Of a stretch of 55,424 nt of DNA, positions 25,881-36,401 are shown piece after piece. Each line of letters opens with the position of its first letter. The first letter of the stretch is position 1. A model generated the notes under the pieces. The model searched no databases. It saw nothing but the letters and a program-made list of their open reading frames with translations, and was not told the DNA's origin. The DNA is taken from the NCBI RefSeq assembly GCF_028289705.1, contig NZ_JANQOI010000181.1:1-55424 (forward strand), given 5' to 3'. The position numbers were made by a program, and so were the translations under genes. The DNA is from Pelagibius sp. (GTDB taxonomy: Bacteria; Pseudomonadota; Alphaproteobacteria; Kiloniellales; Kiloniellaceae).

Positions 25881-27623
25881 ATGTCACAGTTGATAGCTGA
25901 ACGATCCTGGATACGTATGATGGTCGAAAGAATAACCTTTCAATCTTCAAATCTTCAGAATATTCAGGCGGGAGAGCTTCGTGCCAAGTTCAGCGCGGCG
26001 GGTGATCGCATCTTACGCTACTATGTCGACTTCAGGCACACTGAGCTCGATCTTCATAAAGAGCTAAGTGCTCCTGAGTTTTCGATCTTGCAAAACAAGG
26101 TCGATACGCTCATGGCTCAATGGGACAAGAAGTACGCGGCGTACGTTAAGAAACAGGACGCTGTTACAGGAAAAGAGCAGGCCGAGGAATTAACTGCCGA
26201 CGCCGAGCTTCGCCGAGAACGTCTCAGAACGACGCTGCACCATACGCTGTCGGTGGATGATGCGGTGGATTGGAGTGTTCTTAAAGATCATTCGAAGTTT
26301 GATCGTAAGAGATATCCGAGACAACAAAAGAAAGAGCGCGTCGACTCCTCGGCGCCGCCTCCCGTCCATGTGGGGTTCTTTCAAGCACTGTTCGGGCAGC
26401 GCAGGAAAATAGAGCGTCGATACCAAGAGGCACTGGATAAACATAATGCCGAGGTCAATCGCGTTGAGAAAAAGAATGCGGATGTTCATGCCGAATGGAT
26501 CAAAAACCGAGATGCATGGAACGCCGAGCAAGATGCCCAGGAGCAGGTGTTTCTCGATAAGCAGGTTGTCGAAAACGCGAAGGTCGATGCACTTGAGGCA
26601 GCATGGCGCGACGGTCAACCCGAGGCAGTTGAGGAGCATGCCTCAATCGTGCTTGAAGCATCCAAGCATGACGAAGTGGTGCCTAAGCAGTGGGAGGTTC
26701 AGTATGACCCTGAATCCAAGTTGCTTTTGGTAGAGTATCTTCTGCCCACGCCCGATGATCTGCCGACAACCAAGTCTGTCAGATTTGTTGCCTCGACGGG
26801 GGAGTTGAAAGAAACCAGCATCAGTGAGCGCGACAAGAAGACGCTATTCGATGATCTTTGCTATCAAATCTGTCTACGAACACTGCATGAATTGTTCGAA
26901 GCCGATAGCTTCGATAATCTTGAGAGTATAGCCTTCAACGGTTGGACGGAGTCGATTGACCGCGCCACAGGCCAGCAGGTCACGTCGACTATTCTTTCCG
27001 TCATGGTGCAGAAAGACGAGTTCTTAGCAATCAATCTTGAACAGGTTGAACCGAAAGCTTGCTTCAAATCGCTCAAGGGGGTGTCTGCCGCTTCGCTCGT
27101 GGGTCTTACGCCAATTGCGCCAATCATCGAGTTTCAGAAAACCGACAAGCGATTTGTTGATGCGCGAGCTGTTGAGATTGCAGCCAGTGGAACGACAAAC
27201 CTCGCCGCAATGGATTGGGAAGAGTTCGAGCACTTGGTGCGGGAGCTATTCGAGAAGGAGTTTGCCTCTCGAGGCGGTGAAGTGCGCATCACACAGTCCA
27301 GCAATGACGGCGGAGTCGATGCGGTCGCTTTTGACCCTGATCCGATAAGTGGCGGCAAGATAGTTATTCAAGCCAAGCGTTACACGCGCACAGTTGGTGT
27401 TGCAGCGGTACGCGATCTCTACGGGACAACAATGAATGAAGGGGCGATTAAGGGCATCCTTGTGACCACGGCAGATTACGGCCCCGATGCTCACAAATTT
27501 GCCTCTGATAAACCACTCACCCTCATGACTGGATCACATCTTTTGCACCTTCTAGAAAAGCACGGCGTCAAGGCAAGGATCGATCTGCGCGAGGCCAGAA
27601 CCGAAATGGGTCTGCGACCATAA
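25881..27623 (+). CDS. Mrr-like restriction endonuclease with coiled-coil N-terminus
   Basis: A 580-residue protein from ATG 25881, which has AGGG six bases upstream; TTG 25854 is an alternative. Residues about 30-260 are charged and helical (KEQAEELTADAELRRERL, VEKKNADVHAEW) and look coiled-coil. A middle region (about 275-420) is unassigned. The C-terminus (about 440-575) is an Mrr-type nuclease domain: MDWEEFEHLVRELFEKEF, then D476-G477-G478-V479-D480, and IVIQAKR with Q497 and K499 as the D...QxK catalytic set. Type IV Mrr enzymes cut modified foreign DNA. No methylase is adjacent, consistent with a modification-dependent or stand-alone defence enzyme. Its lower GC indicates recent acquisition. 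Confidence 0.82.
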   Translation: MSQLIAERSWIRMMVERITFQSSNLQNIQAGELRAKFSAAGDRILRYYVDFRHTELDLHKELSAPEFSILQNKVDTLMAQWDKKYAAYVKKQDAVTGKEQAEELTADAELRRERLRTTLHHTLSVDDAVDWSVLKDHSKFDRKRYPRQQKKERVDSSAPPPVHVGFFQALFGQRRKIERRYQEALDKHNAEVNRVEKKNADVHAEWIKNRDAWNAEQDAQEQVFLDKQVVENAKVDALEAAWRDGQPEAVEEHASIVLEASKHDEVVPKQWEVQYDPESKLLLVEYLLPTPDDLPTTKSVRFVASTGELKETSISERDKKTLFDDLCYQICLRTLHELFEADSFDNLESIAFNGWTESIDRATGQQVTSTILSVMVQKDEFLAINLEQVEPKACFKSLKGVSAASLVGLTPIAPIIEFQKTDKRFVDARAVEIAASGTTNLAAMDWEEFEHLVRELFEKEFASRGGEVRITQSSNDGGVDAVAFDPDPISGGKIVIQAKRYTRTVGVAAVRDLYGTTMNEGAIKGILVTTADYGPDAHKFASDKPLTLMTGSHLLHLLEKHGVKARIDLREARTEMGLRP

Positions 27624-27740
27624 GTATATTCGATGAGATATGATAAAACTTGAGTGGTTGACATCGATCGTCCTAAAGCCCGGAGCGTCCCGCTAAGCGG
27701 TCGTCCATGGCGTAACCAGTTACCGAGCGACGATTGTGCG

Positions 27741-28058
27741 AAATGGCGGAGGGAGAGGGTTTCGAACCCTCGGTGCACTGGCGCGCACAACGGTTTTTGA
27801 GTTCGCCCCGTTCAGCTACTCCGGCATCCGATCACGGACGGCGCGCGCCTGCTAACCGTGTGCCATGGCGCTTGCAAGCAACGGCTGGGCCATTCCCGGG
27901 CCTCTCCTGCCACGCAAATGCTTTCGTATGGGTTGAGCGGTTGCCCAGGTCGTTCCCCCGGTCATTCCCTCGCCGGCCCCCGGCCTGCTATAGTCCGCCG
28001 GAACGATATCGAAGGTGGAGGCCGGAGGGCCCATGACCCAGTCCCGCAGCGACAACCT
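27741..28058. repeat. Right copy of the tRNA-Ser duplication block
   Basis: This copy starts AAATGGCGGAGGGAGAGGG and ends in the first codons of the Ntn-hydrolase-like gene, matching 20987-21237. It includes the decayed tRNA, the GGCGCTTGCAAGC promoter element and CCCCCGGCCTGCTATAGTC before the coding start. Compared with the left copy it carries an additional 67 bases between about 27890 and 27970. Since it leads into a complete gene, its upstream side looks like the original location. Confidence 0.8.
27744..27833 (-). pseudogene. Decayed tRNA-Ser
   Basis: This is a same-length copy of the intact tRNA-Ser at 20990-21079. The T-arm and 3' CCA are preserved. The 5' acceptor strand, however, reads GATCGGA and mispairs with TCCCTCC at three positions. 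The anticodon changed from CGA to CAA, and the anticodon stem has two mismatches (GCGAA against ACCGT). A functional cloverleaf is therefore unlikely. The gene is best read as a pseudogene left after the duplication. Confidence 0.85.
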
Positions 28059-29040
28059 GCCCCGCATTCCCCTGCGCAGGGTGGGGGGCATGGTGGGTCT
28101 GCTGGAGGCCGAGCGCGGGCGCCTCAACGCCCTGATCGCCGCCGCCGAGCGCAGCTATCCGCGCAGCGTCATCGCCCTGGGCGACCGCCTCTCCCGGCGC
28201 TGGCTGGAGAAGAGCGCCAACCCCTACTTGGCGGAGATCGAGACCGTCGACCAGGTGCTGGGGCGCCCCGGCGCCTTCTTCCTGAACCTCTCCTACGAGT
28301 GGGCCTGCACCTGCAGCGTGGGCCCGACGCCCGACGGCCGGGCCAGCCGCCTCACCCGGGTGCTGGACTGGCCGTTCGACGGCCTGGGCGCACAGATCAT
28401 CGCCGCCCGCCAGTCGGGCCCGGCGGGGGAGTGGATCAACCTCACCTGGCCGGGCTTCACCGGATCGATCCAGGGCTTTGCGGCGGGGCGCTTCGCCGCC
28501 GCCTTCAACCAGGCGCCGATGCGCCGGCGCACCCCCTCGCGGATCGTCGACTGGGGGCTCGACCGCTTCGGCCTCTGGCGACGCCGCGCCCTGCCGCCGG
28601 GTCACCTGCTGCGCCAGGTCTTCGAGCGGGCCCGCGACTTCGCCGAGGCCAAGGCGCAGCTCATGCAAAGCCCGCTGGCCATGCCGGCGATCTTCTCCCT
28701 TTGCGGCACCGGACCCGAGGAGCAGGCGGTGATCGAACGCCTGGAGCACAAGGCGGCGGTCCACGAGGGCCCGCAGGTGGCGGCCAACCACTGGCTGGGG
28801 CCGATGCCCCGCGCCCGCTCCCGCGGCACCGATTCCGAAGGCCGCGCGCGGCTCATGGGGTCTGCGGCGCCGGAAGCCGGCCCCGACCTCGCCTGGCTGC
28901 GGCCGCCGGTCCTGAACGAGACCACCCGCCTGGCGCTCTATGCCGAACCGGCCAGCGGCCGCCTGGTCGCCCAGGGTTTCGAGGCCGATGGCCCGGCGAC
29001 GGCGGTCACCGAGCTGCTGCAGGGGGAGCGGCCTCAGTGA
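28033..29040 (+). CDS. Ntn-hydrolase-like protein (acid ceramidase/NAAA-like)
   Basis: A 335-residue protein from ATG 28033. The centre WACTCSVGPTPDGRA followed by RVLDWPFDGLG (about 90-118) resembles the Cys-led core of acid ceramidase, N-acylethanolamine amidase and choloylglycine-type hydrolases, where CT is followed by an Arg and Asp of an RxxDW/F motif. C92 would be the nucleophile, exposed by self-cleavage. GFTGSIQGFAAGRFAAAFNQAP further matches this fold. It likely splits linear amides. No signal peptide is evident. Its stop overlaps the GTG of the next gene. A five-prime stump of this gene lies at 21212 in the duplicated block. The family assignment is moderate. Confidence 0.6.
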   Translation: MTQSRSDNLPRIPLRRVGGMVGLLEAERGRLNALIAAAERSYPRSVIALGDRLSRRWLEKSANPYLAEIETVDQVLGRPGAFFLNLSYEWACTCSVGPTPDGRASRLTRVLDWPFDGLGAQIIAARQSGPAGEWINLTWPGFTGSIQGFAAGRFAAAFNQAPMRRRTPSRIVDWGLDRFGLWRRRALPPGHLLRQVFERARDFAEAKAQLMQSPLAMPAIFSLCGTGPEEQAVIERLEHKAAVHEGPQVAANHWLGPMPRARSRGTDSEGRARLMGSAAPEAGPDLAWLRPPVLNETTRLALYAEPASGRLVAQGFEADGPATAVTELLQGERPQ

Positions 29041-30623
29041 GGTGGGGGGCGATCCTCCTTGTCGTTGGCCTTAGCCTCGCCGGTGGCGCGCTGGCCTACA
29101 ATGGCTGGCAGGCTTGGCAGCTGCGTCAGCCCGGCTTCCACGATCAGGACTGCTGGTTCCAAAACGGCATTTCGGGCCCGGCGCGTTGCGGCCTTTTTGT
29201 CGTGCGCGAGAACCGGGAGAACCCGGACAGCCGGACCATCCGGCTGCCCGTGGTGATCTTCGACGCCCAAAACCCGGCCAAGGGTAAGGAGCCCATTCTT
29301 TACCTGACCGGCGGTCCGGGCGCGCCGGCCGACCTCGGCGAGCAGTGGCGAATCGACGGATGGTGGGCAAAGCGGCGGGCCTTACCCGAGGACCGCGACC
29401 TGATCGTCATGGGACAGCGGGGCACAGGTCTGAAAGAGCCCGACTTCGGCTGTCCGGAGGCCGACAACAGTGAATCGGGCCTTGGGATGGCCGAGCGACT
29501 ATCCTCGTCGCCGGAAGCGGTGGCGGCGATGCGTCAGGCCCTGCGCGATTGTGCGGCACGGCTGGTCGATGAGGGCGTCGACCTGACCGCCTACAACAGC
29601 CGGCAGAGCGCCGCCGACATTGCCGAACTGCGCTCGGCCCTCGGCATCGAGTCCTGGACGCTCTATGGCGTGTCCTACGGTTCGCGCCTTGCCCTCAGTA
29701 CCTTGCGATATCATCCCGAAGGCATTCGCGCCGCCATTCTGGACTCGGTGCTGCCGCCGGAATCAGATTGGGTGTTGGATCATCCCGGGCACTTCAGAGA
29801 GGTGATGGAGCGCGTTTTTGCCGACTGCGCAGCGGATACGGACTGCACAACGCAAAACGGTGATCTTCGGCAGGGCTATGACCTTGCCGTCCAACGTCTG
29901 TCGGCAGAGCCGGCACTTTCGTTAACTCTCAGAGAGATCTTTGGCGAAAGCGAGCAAGTCTTCGATATCGGCCAGAAACAATACCATTACCGGCCGTCGC
30001 ATTTCGCGGATCTGCAGGACGTTTCCATTACCTTCGACCGAATGCAGCTTGATGAGCTGATCAGCGAAGCCTTTGCGACCGCGGAGACCCGCGCCCTTAT
30101 TCCAGCCATCATCCGCGAGACCGCCGCCGGCCGCCCGACGGTCTTGAGGGCCTTCTTCAGGGACCAGCTTCTGAGATCGTCCTTGGAAAGCGATATCTCC
30201 ACTGCGCTCTACCTCTCTCACATCTGCCGAGACGAGCTTGCGTTCATCGCTAAGGACGAGATCGAACGGGCGGTGGAGAAGGCCGGCGATCTCGGCCATC
30301 TCATCGAGAGTCCGTGGATTGGCGACTACTGTGAGGTCTGGCCGTCTGGCCGGGCAGAGCCTGTCGAGAATACCCCGGTCGACAGCACCGTACCGGTCCT
30401 GCTGCTCGCCGGGAGATATGATCCGATAACCCCACCAAGTCTGGCACGCCGCGCCGCGGCCCATCTTGCCAACGGCTACCTCTACGAGCTGGACACCGGC
30501 CACGGCGTGCTCTCCGAGAGCCTCTGTGCTGAGCACCTCGTGAACCTCTTCCTCGAGGATCTGGCGGGGCCGCCGGAGAGTGCCTGCATGCCAAAAGGGC
30601 GGCTCAGATTGCTGTACCGCTGA
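29037..30623 (+). CDS. Secreted alpha/beta hydrolase (tripeptidyl aminopeptidase/proline iminopeptidase-like)
   Basis: A 528-residue protein starting at GTG 29037, overlapping the previous stop (GTGA). The N-terminal MRWGAILLVVGLSLAGGALA is a signal peptide or anchor. The oxyanion region YLTGGPGAPA is followed by the nucleophile elbow YGVSYGSRLAL (Ser), a DSVLPPES segment, and the C-terminal TAP-like domain with the acid AGRYDPITP and the His in DTGHGVLSE. The family hydrolyses peptides from the N-terminus or small esters and amides outside the cytoplasm. Four or more cysteines suggest periplasmic disulfides. Coupling with the Ntn-hydrolase-like gene suggests a two-enzyme function. Confidence 0.88.
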   Translation: MRWGAILLVVGLSLAGGALAYNGWQAWQLRQPGFHDQDCWFQNGISGPARCGLFVVRENRENPDSRTIRLPVVIFDAQNPAKGKEPILYLTGGPGAPADLGEQWRIDGWWAKRRALPEDRDLIVMGQRGTGLKEPDFGCPEADNSESGLGMAERLSSSPEAVAAMRQALRDCAARLVDEGVDLTAYNSRQSAADIAELRSALGIESWTLYGVSYGSRLALSTLRYHPEGIRAAILDSVLPPESDWVLDHPGHFREVMERVFADCAADTDCTTQNGDLRQGYDLAVQRLSAEPALSLTLREIFGESEQVFDIGQKQYHYRPSHFADLQDVSITFDRMQLDELISEAFATAETRALIPAIIRETAAGRPTVLRAFFRDQLLRSSLESDISTALYLSHICRDELAFIAKDEIERAVEKAGDLGHLIESPWIGDYCEVWPSGRAEPVENTPVDSTVPVLLLAGRYDPITPPSLARRAAAHLANGYLYELDTGHGVLSESLCAEHLVNLFLEDLAGPPESACMPKGRLRLLYR

Positions 30624-30673
30624 ATTGCGGACAGACGGCAAGAAAAGGCCCGGAAAATGCGGCCAGAATCGCG

Positions 30674-30701
30674 TTGACAGGCGAGGCGGCGGGGCTATAG
30701 T
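30674..30701 (+). promoter_or_regulatory. Promoter of rplU-rpmA
   Basis: TTGACA (30674-30679) and TATAGT (30696-30701) are separated by 16 bases, close to the sigma-70 consensus. Transcription from about 30708 would give a leader of about 110 bases before rplU. The leader contains CAGCCGAAAAC twice (about 30762 and 30790), which might take part in ribosomal-protein feedback, though I cannot show this. Confidence 0.72.
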
Positions 30702-30815
30702 GCGCGGCCATTGACCGCGGTTCTTCGGGCCGCGGCGCTTTTGTTGACGCCCCCGGAAAACAGCCGAAAACCGTGCTCTGCGGGCGTTTCAGCCGAAAAC
30801 AGGCGAGCCAGCGCA

Positions 30816-31376
30816 ATGTTTGCAGTGATCAAGACCGGCGGCAAGCAGTACAAAGTCGCCAAGGACGACGTGATCGTCGTCGAGAAACTGAAGGGCCAGG
30901 CCGGCGAGGTCGTGGCCTTCGAGTCGGTGCTTATGGTCGGCGAGGGCGCCGAGACCAAGGCCGGCGCGCCCTTCGTCGAAGGGGCCAGCGTCGCCGCCGA
31001 GGTCGTCGAGCAGACCCGTGGCGATAAGGTGCTGATTTTCAAGAAAAAGCGGCGTAAGAACCACCGCCGGACCAACGGCCACCGTCAGGACCTGACTGTG
31101 GTGCGGATCACCGATATCCTGACCGACGGCAAGAAGCCCAAGGCCAAGGCCAAGAAGGCGGAGCCGAAGACCGAGGCACCTGTCGAGGAAGCCCCTGCGG
31201 AAGAGGCCAAGCAGGACGACGCCGAGGCCAAAGCTCCCGCCAAGAAGACCGCCGCCAAGAAGCCGGCGGCCAAGAAGACGGCCGCGAAGAAGGCGCCGGC
31301 CGCCAAGAAGGCTCCGGCGGCCAAGGCCAAGAAGGCACCGGCCAAGAAGGCCGCTTCTGAGAAGAAGGACGACTAA
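30816..31376 (+). CDS. rplU: 50S ribosomal protein L21 with long Lys/Ala-rich tail
   Basis: A 186-residue protein from ATG 30816 ([14 protein letters not shown]). Residues 1-105 are a complete L21, including the RNA-binding [17 protein letters not shown]. Typical bacterial L21 ends there. The extra 80 residues begin with an acidic part ([18 protein letters not shown]) and end in AAKK/APAKK repeats resembling histone H1 tails. Such tails occur on L21 of some alphaproteobacteria and presumably contact rRNA or lie on the subunit surface. It is followed by rpmA 3 bases later, the standard pair. Confidence 0.96.
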   Translation: MFAVIKTGGKQYKVAKDDVIVVEKLKGQAGEVVAFESVLMVGEGAETKAGAPFVEGASVAAEVVEQTRGDKVLIFKKKRRKNHRRTNGHRQDLTVVRITDILTDGKKPKAKAKKAEPKTEAPVEEAPAEEAKQDDAEAKAPAKKTAAKKPAAKKTAAKKAPAAKKAPAAKAKKAPAKKAASEKKDD

Positions 31377-31379
31377 GCC

Positions 31380-31661
31380 ATGGCACACAAAAAAGCTGGC
31401 GGCAGTTCCCGCAACGGCCGCGACTCAGCCGGCCGCCGCCTCGGCGTGAAGAAGTTCGGCGGTGAGATCGTTCTCGCCGGCAACATCCTGGTGCGCCAGC
31501 GCGGCACCAAGTTCCATCCCGGCCGCAACGTCGGCATCGGCAAGGACCACACGCTCTTCGCCAAGGTGGCGGGCGCCGTCTCCTTCCAGACAAAGTCCGG
31601 CGGCCGGACCTATGTCTCCGTCGACGCGGCCGAGCAGCCGTCGCCGGGCGCAGCCGAATAA
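31380..31661 (+). CDS. rpmA: 50S ribosomal protein L27
   Basis: A 93-residue L27. The N-terminus [20 protein letters not shown] is the mature form that reaches the peptidyl-transferase centre, with no cleavable leader as seen in Firmicutes. It is co-transcribed with rplU and followed by a strong terminator at 31714. Confidence 0.97.
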   Translation: MAHKKAGGSSRNGRDSAGRRLGVKKFGGEIVLAGNILVRQRGTKFHPGRNVGIGKDHTLFAKVAGAVSFQTKSGGRTYVSVDAAEQPSPGAAE

Positions 31662-31713
31662 CGACCGGTGGGCGGCCACCGGGCGCCCATCTGAGACGAT
31701 CGTTTGACGAAGA

Positions 31714-31741
31714 GGGAGATGGGCCGCCATCTCCCTTTTTT
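31714..31741 (+). terminator. Rho-independent terminator of rplU-rpmA
   Basis: A perfect 9-bp stem, GGGAGATGG (31714-31722) with CCATCTCCC (31727-31735), encloses a 4-base loop and is followed at once by six T residues (31736-31741). It lies 52 bases past the rpmA stop and separates the ribosomal-protein operon from the GNAT-obg-proBA genes. Confidence 0.92.
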
Positions 31742-31788
31742 CATGGCCCCTTTCCCTCTCGGGGGCCGAGGATCGGGACCTGGGACCC

Positions 31789-34546
<2,758 letters not shown>

Positions 34547-34574
34547 AGGCCTGAGATCTAGGGAGATTAGGACG

Positions 34575-35873
34575 ATGTCAGCGGAAGTGGCCGCGACGGC
34601 CGGGGCGGTACCCGGCCAGGACCTGCAAGCCACCATGACGGCCCTTGGCCGCGCCGCGCGTGACGCCGCGGCTAATCTGGCGCTGGCCGACCCAGAGACC
34701 AAGAACCGCGCGCTTCAGGCCGCCGCACAGGCGATCCGTGAGCGGGCCGGGGCCATTCAGGAGGCCAACGCACTGGACATGGCGGGCGGCCGCGACAAGG
34801 GCCTGACCGCGGCGCTGCTGGACCGCCTGGAGCTGACGCCGGATCGCATCGAGGCCATGGCCAAGGGGATCGAGGACATCGCCACCTTCCCCGACCCGGT
34901 GGGCCGCACCCTGGCGGAGTGGGACCGCCCCAACGGCCTGAAGATCGCCCGGGTCTCTGTCCCCCTGGGGGTCATCGGCATCATCTACGAGAGCCGGCCC
35001 AACGTCACCGCCGATGCCGGCGCGCTCTGCCTCAAGTCGGGCAATGCCGCCATCCTGCGCGGCGGCTCCGAGAGCTTTCATTCCTCCGGCGCCATCCTCG
35101 ACTGCCTGCAGGCCGGGCTGAGGGCGGCTGGGCTGCCCGAGGCGGCGATCCAGCGCATTCCCACCACCGACCGCGCCGCCGTCGGCATGCTGCTGACCAT
35201 GAGCGACACGGTGGACGTGATCGTTCCCCGGGGCGGGCGCGGCCTCATCGAGCGGGTGCAGCGGGAAAGCCGGGTGCCGGTCTTCTCCCACCTCGACGGC
35301 ATGGTGCACAGCTACGTCCACGCCGCCGCCGATCCGGCCATGGCCCGCGACCTGGTGGTCAACGCCAAGATGCGCCGGGTGGGCATCTGCGGTGCGACCG
35401 AAACCCTGCTGGTGGACCGCGGCTTCGGCGAGGCGGGGCTGGCGGACCTCCTGGCGGCGCTGCAGCAGGCGGGCTGTGCCGTGCGCGGCGACGAAGCCGT
35501 GCAGGCGGCAGGCTCTGACATCGTCCCCGCCACCGCCGAGGACTGGGACACCGAGTACCTGGCGCCGGTCATCGCGGTGAAGGTGGTGGAGGGACTCGAC
35601 GAGGCCATCGGCCACATCAACACCCACGGCTCCCACCACACAGAGGCCATCATCACCGAGGATGCGGGCGCCGCGCAGCGCTTCATGACCGAAGTGGACG
35701 CCGGCATCGTCATGCACAACACCTCGACCCAGTTCGCCGACGGTGGGGAGTTCGGCATGGGCGCCGAGATCGGCATCTCCACCGGCAAGATGCACGCCCG
35801 CGGCCCGGTCGGCGCCGAACAGCTCACCAGCTACAAGTACCAGGTGCGCGGCAGCGGCCAGACCCGGCCCTGA
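34575..35873 (+). CDS. proA: Glutamate-5-semialdehyde dehydrogenase
   Basis: A 432-residue ProA of the aldehyde dehydrogenase superfamily. Motifs seen are [17 protein letters not shown] (cofactor side), the catalytic Cys in [13 protein letters not shown], and the C-terminal [19 protein letters not shown]. It reduces glutamyl 5-phosphate with NADPH to the semialdehyde. ATG 34575 is chosen; an in-frame start at 34524 would overlap proB. In many relatives nadD follows directly, but here a peptide transporter operon intervenes. Confidence 0.97.
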   Translation: MSAEVAATAGAVPGQDLQATMTALGRAARDAAANLALADPETKNRALQAAAQAIRERAGAIQEANALDMAGGRDKGLTAALLDRLELTPDRIEAMAKGIEDIATFPDPVGRTLAEWDRPNGLKIARVSVPLGVIGIIYESRPNVTADAGALCLKSGNAAILRGGSESFHSSGAILDCLQAGLRAAGLPEAAIQRIPTTDRAAVGMLLTMSDTVDVIVPRGGRGLIERVQRESRVPVFSHLDGMVHSYVHAAADPAMARDLVVNAKMRRVGICGATETLLVDRGFGEAGLADLLAALQQAGCAVRGDEAVQAAGSDIVPATAEDWDTEYLAPVIAVKVVEGLDEAIGHINTHGSHHTEAIITEDAGAAQRFMTEVDAGIVMHNTSTQFADGGEFGMGAEIGISTGKMHARGPVGAEQLTSYKYQVRGSGQTRP

Positions 35874-35949
35874 TGGGTCGCTGTTTGAGTGAGTCCTATG
35901 CCCCTCAGGGTTGCAGGATGCTCAAGGGCCGACCCTGCCGGGTTGTTCG

Positions 35950-35979
35950 TTGACATACAATCTGCGGGCTCTGTAGCTT
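35950..35979 (+). promoter_or_regulatory. Candidate promoter downstream of proA
   Basis: TTGACA (35950-35955) is a perfect -35 box. The place for a -10 after 17-18 bases reads GTAGCT/TAGCTT (35973-35979), a weak match. It precedes the hairpin-rich leader and could drive the peptide transporter operon or a small RNA. Confidence 0.45.
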
Positions 35980-35984
35980 GCACA

Positions 35985-36150
35985 ATCAGCGGGAGCGGGA
36001 TATAGCCGCTCCCAGTCGCATCACAGTGCGAAGGCATAAGCCGAAAAGGCAGCCGAGACGAGAACAGGGACCATGGCAGCAGGGAACAGCGGGGCTGATC
36101 TGAGCTAGGGGAAATCGACCGAAGATGGGACAGGGCCGCGCTTTGCGCGG
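35985..36150 (+). other. Structured leader or small RNA candidate upstream of the peptide transporter
   Basis: The 528 bases between proA and the transporter contain no recognised gene. Visible structures are an 8-bp perfect hairpin (GGGAGCGG 35991-35998 with CCGCTCCC 36006-36013), a second stem (TCGCA 36016-36020 with TGCGA 36027-36031), and a third (CCGCGC 36136-36141 with GCGCGG 36145-36150). An 11-codon frame, ATG 36073 to TAG 36108, might be a leader peptide. I do not match it to a known riboswitch or sRNA class. Confidence 0.35.
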
Positions 36151-36401
36151 ACCGGCCGGGAAATCCTCCGGGAAACTTGGTTAAGACCGCCGGGTTCTCC
36201 CAGACGTTTCCCGCGCCCTCCGTCTCCTGGCGACGCGACCCCGCGGCACCGGGACCGGCCCTTTCAAGGCCGGGACGGCCGGGCCCGCGGTCTCCCCGCC
36301 TCGATCACATCGCTTCCGAATAATCAAACTGCTCTGGACCTTACGTCCGGTTGCTGACAGCATGACGTCAAATAGAGGTTGTAGTAACAGGGAGACAAAG
36401 A

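Larger units (their letters stand above)
21080..27743. mobile_element. Accessory island between tRNA-Ser and its decayed copy
   Basis: About 6.7 kb bounded by direct repeats of a tRNA-Ser region. It carries gntK, gnd, a MITE-like element, a b561 cytochrome, a pRiA4b ORF-3 family gene and an Mrr-like endonuclease of visibly lower GC than its neighbours. No integrase or transposase gene is visible, so the mechanism of gain is not known. The repeats span the whole tRNA and its upstream region, not only the 3' end as in a usual integrase att site. Duplication or recombination with a second tRNA-linked segment is therefore as likely as site-specific integration. Confidence 0.55.

Noticed and set aside
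27734-28036. Possible 100-codon gene at the right island edge
   Set aside because: It covers the decayed tRNA and its upstream region; a similar frame covers the intact tRNA at the left edge, so both are by-products of the duplicated block.
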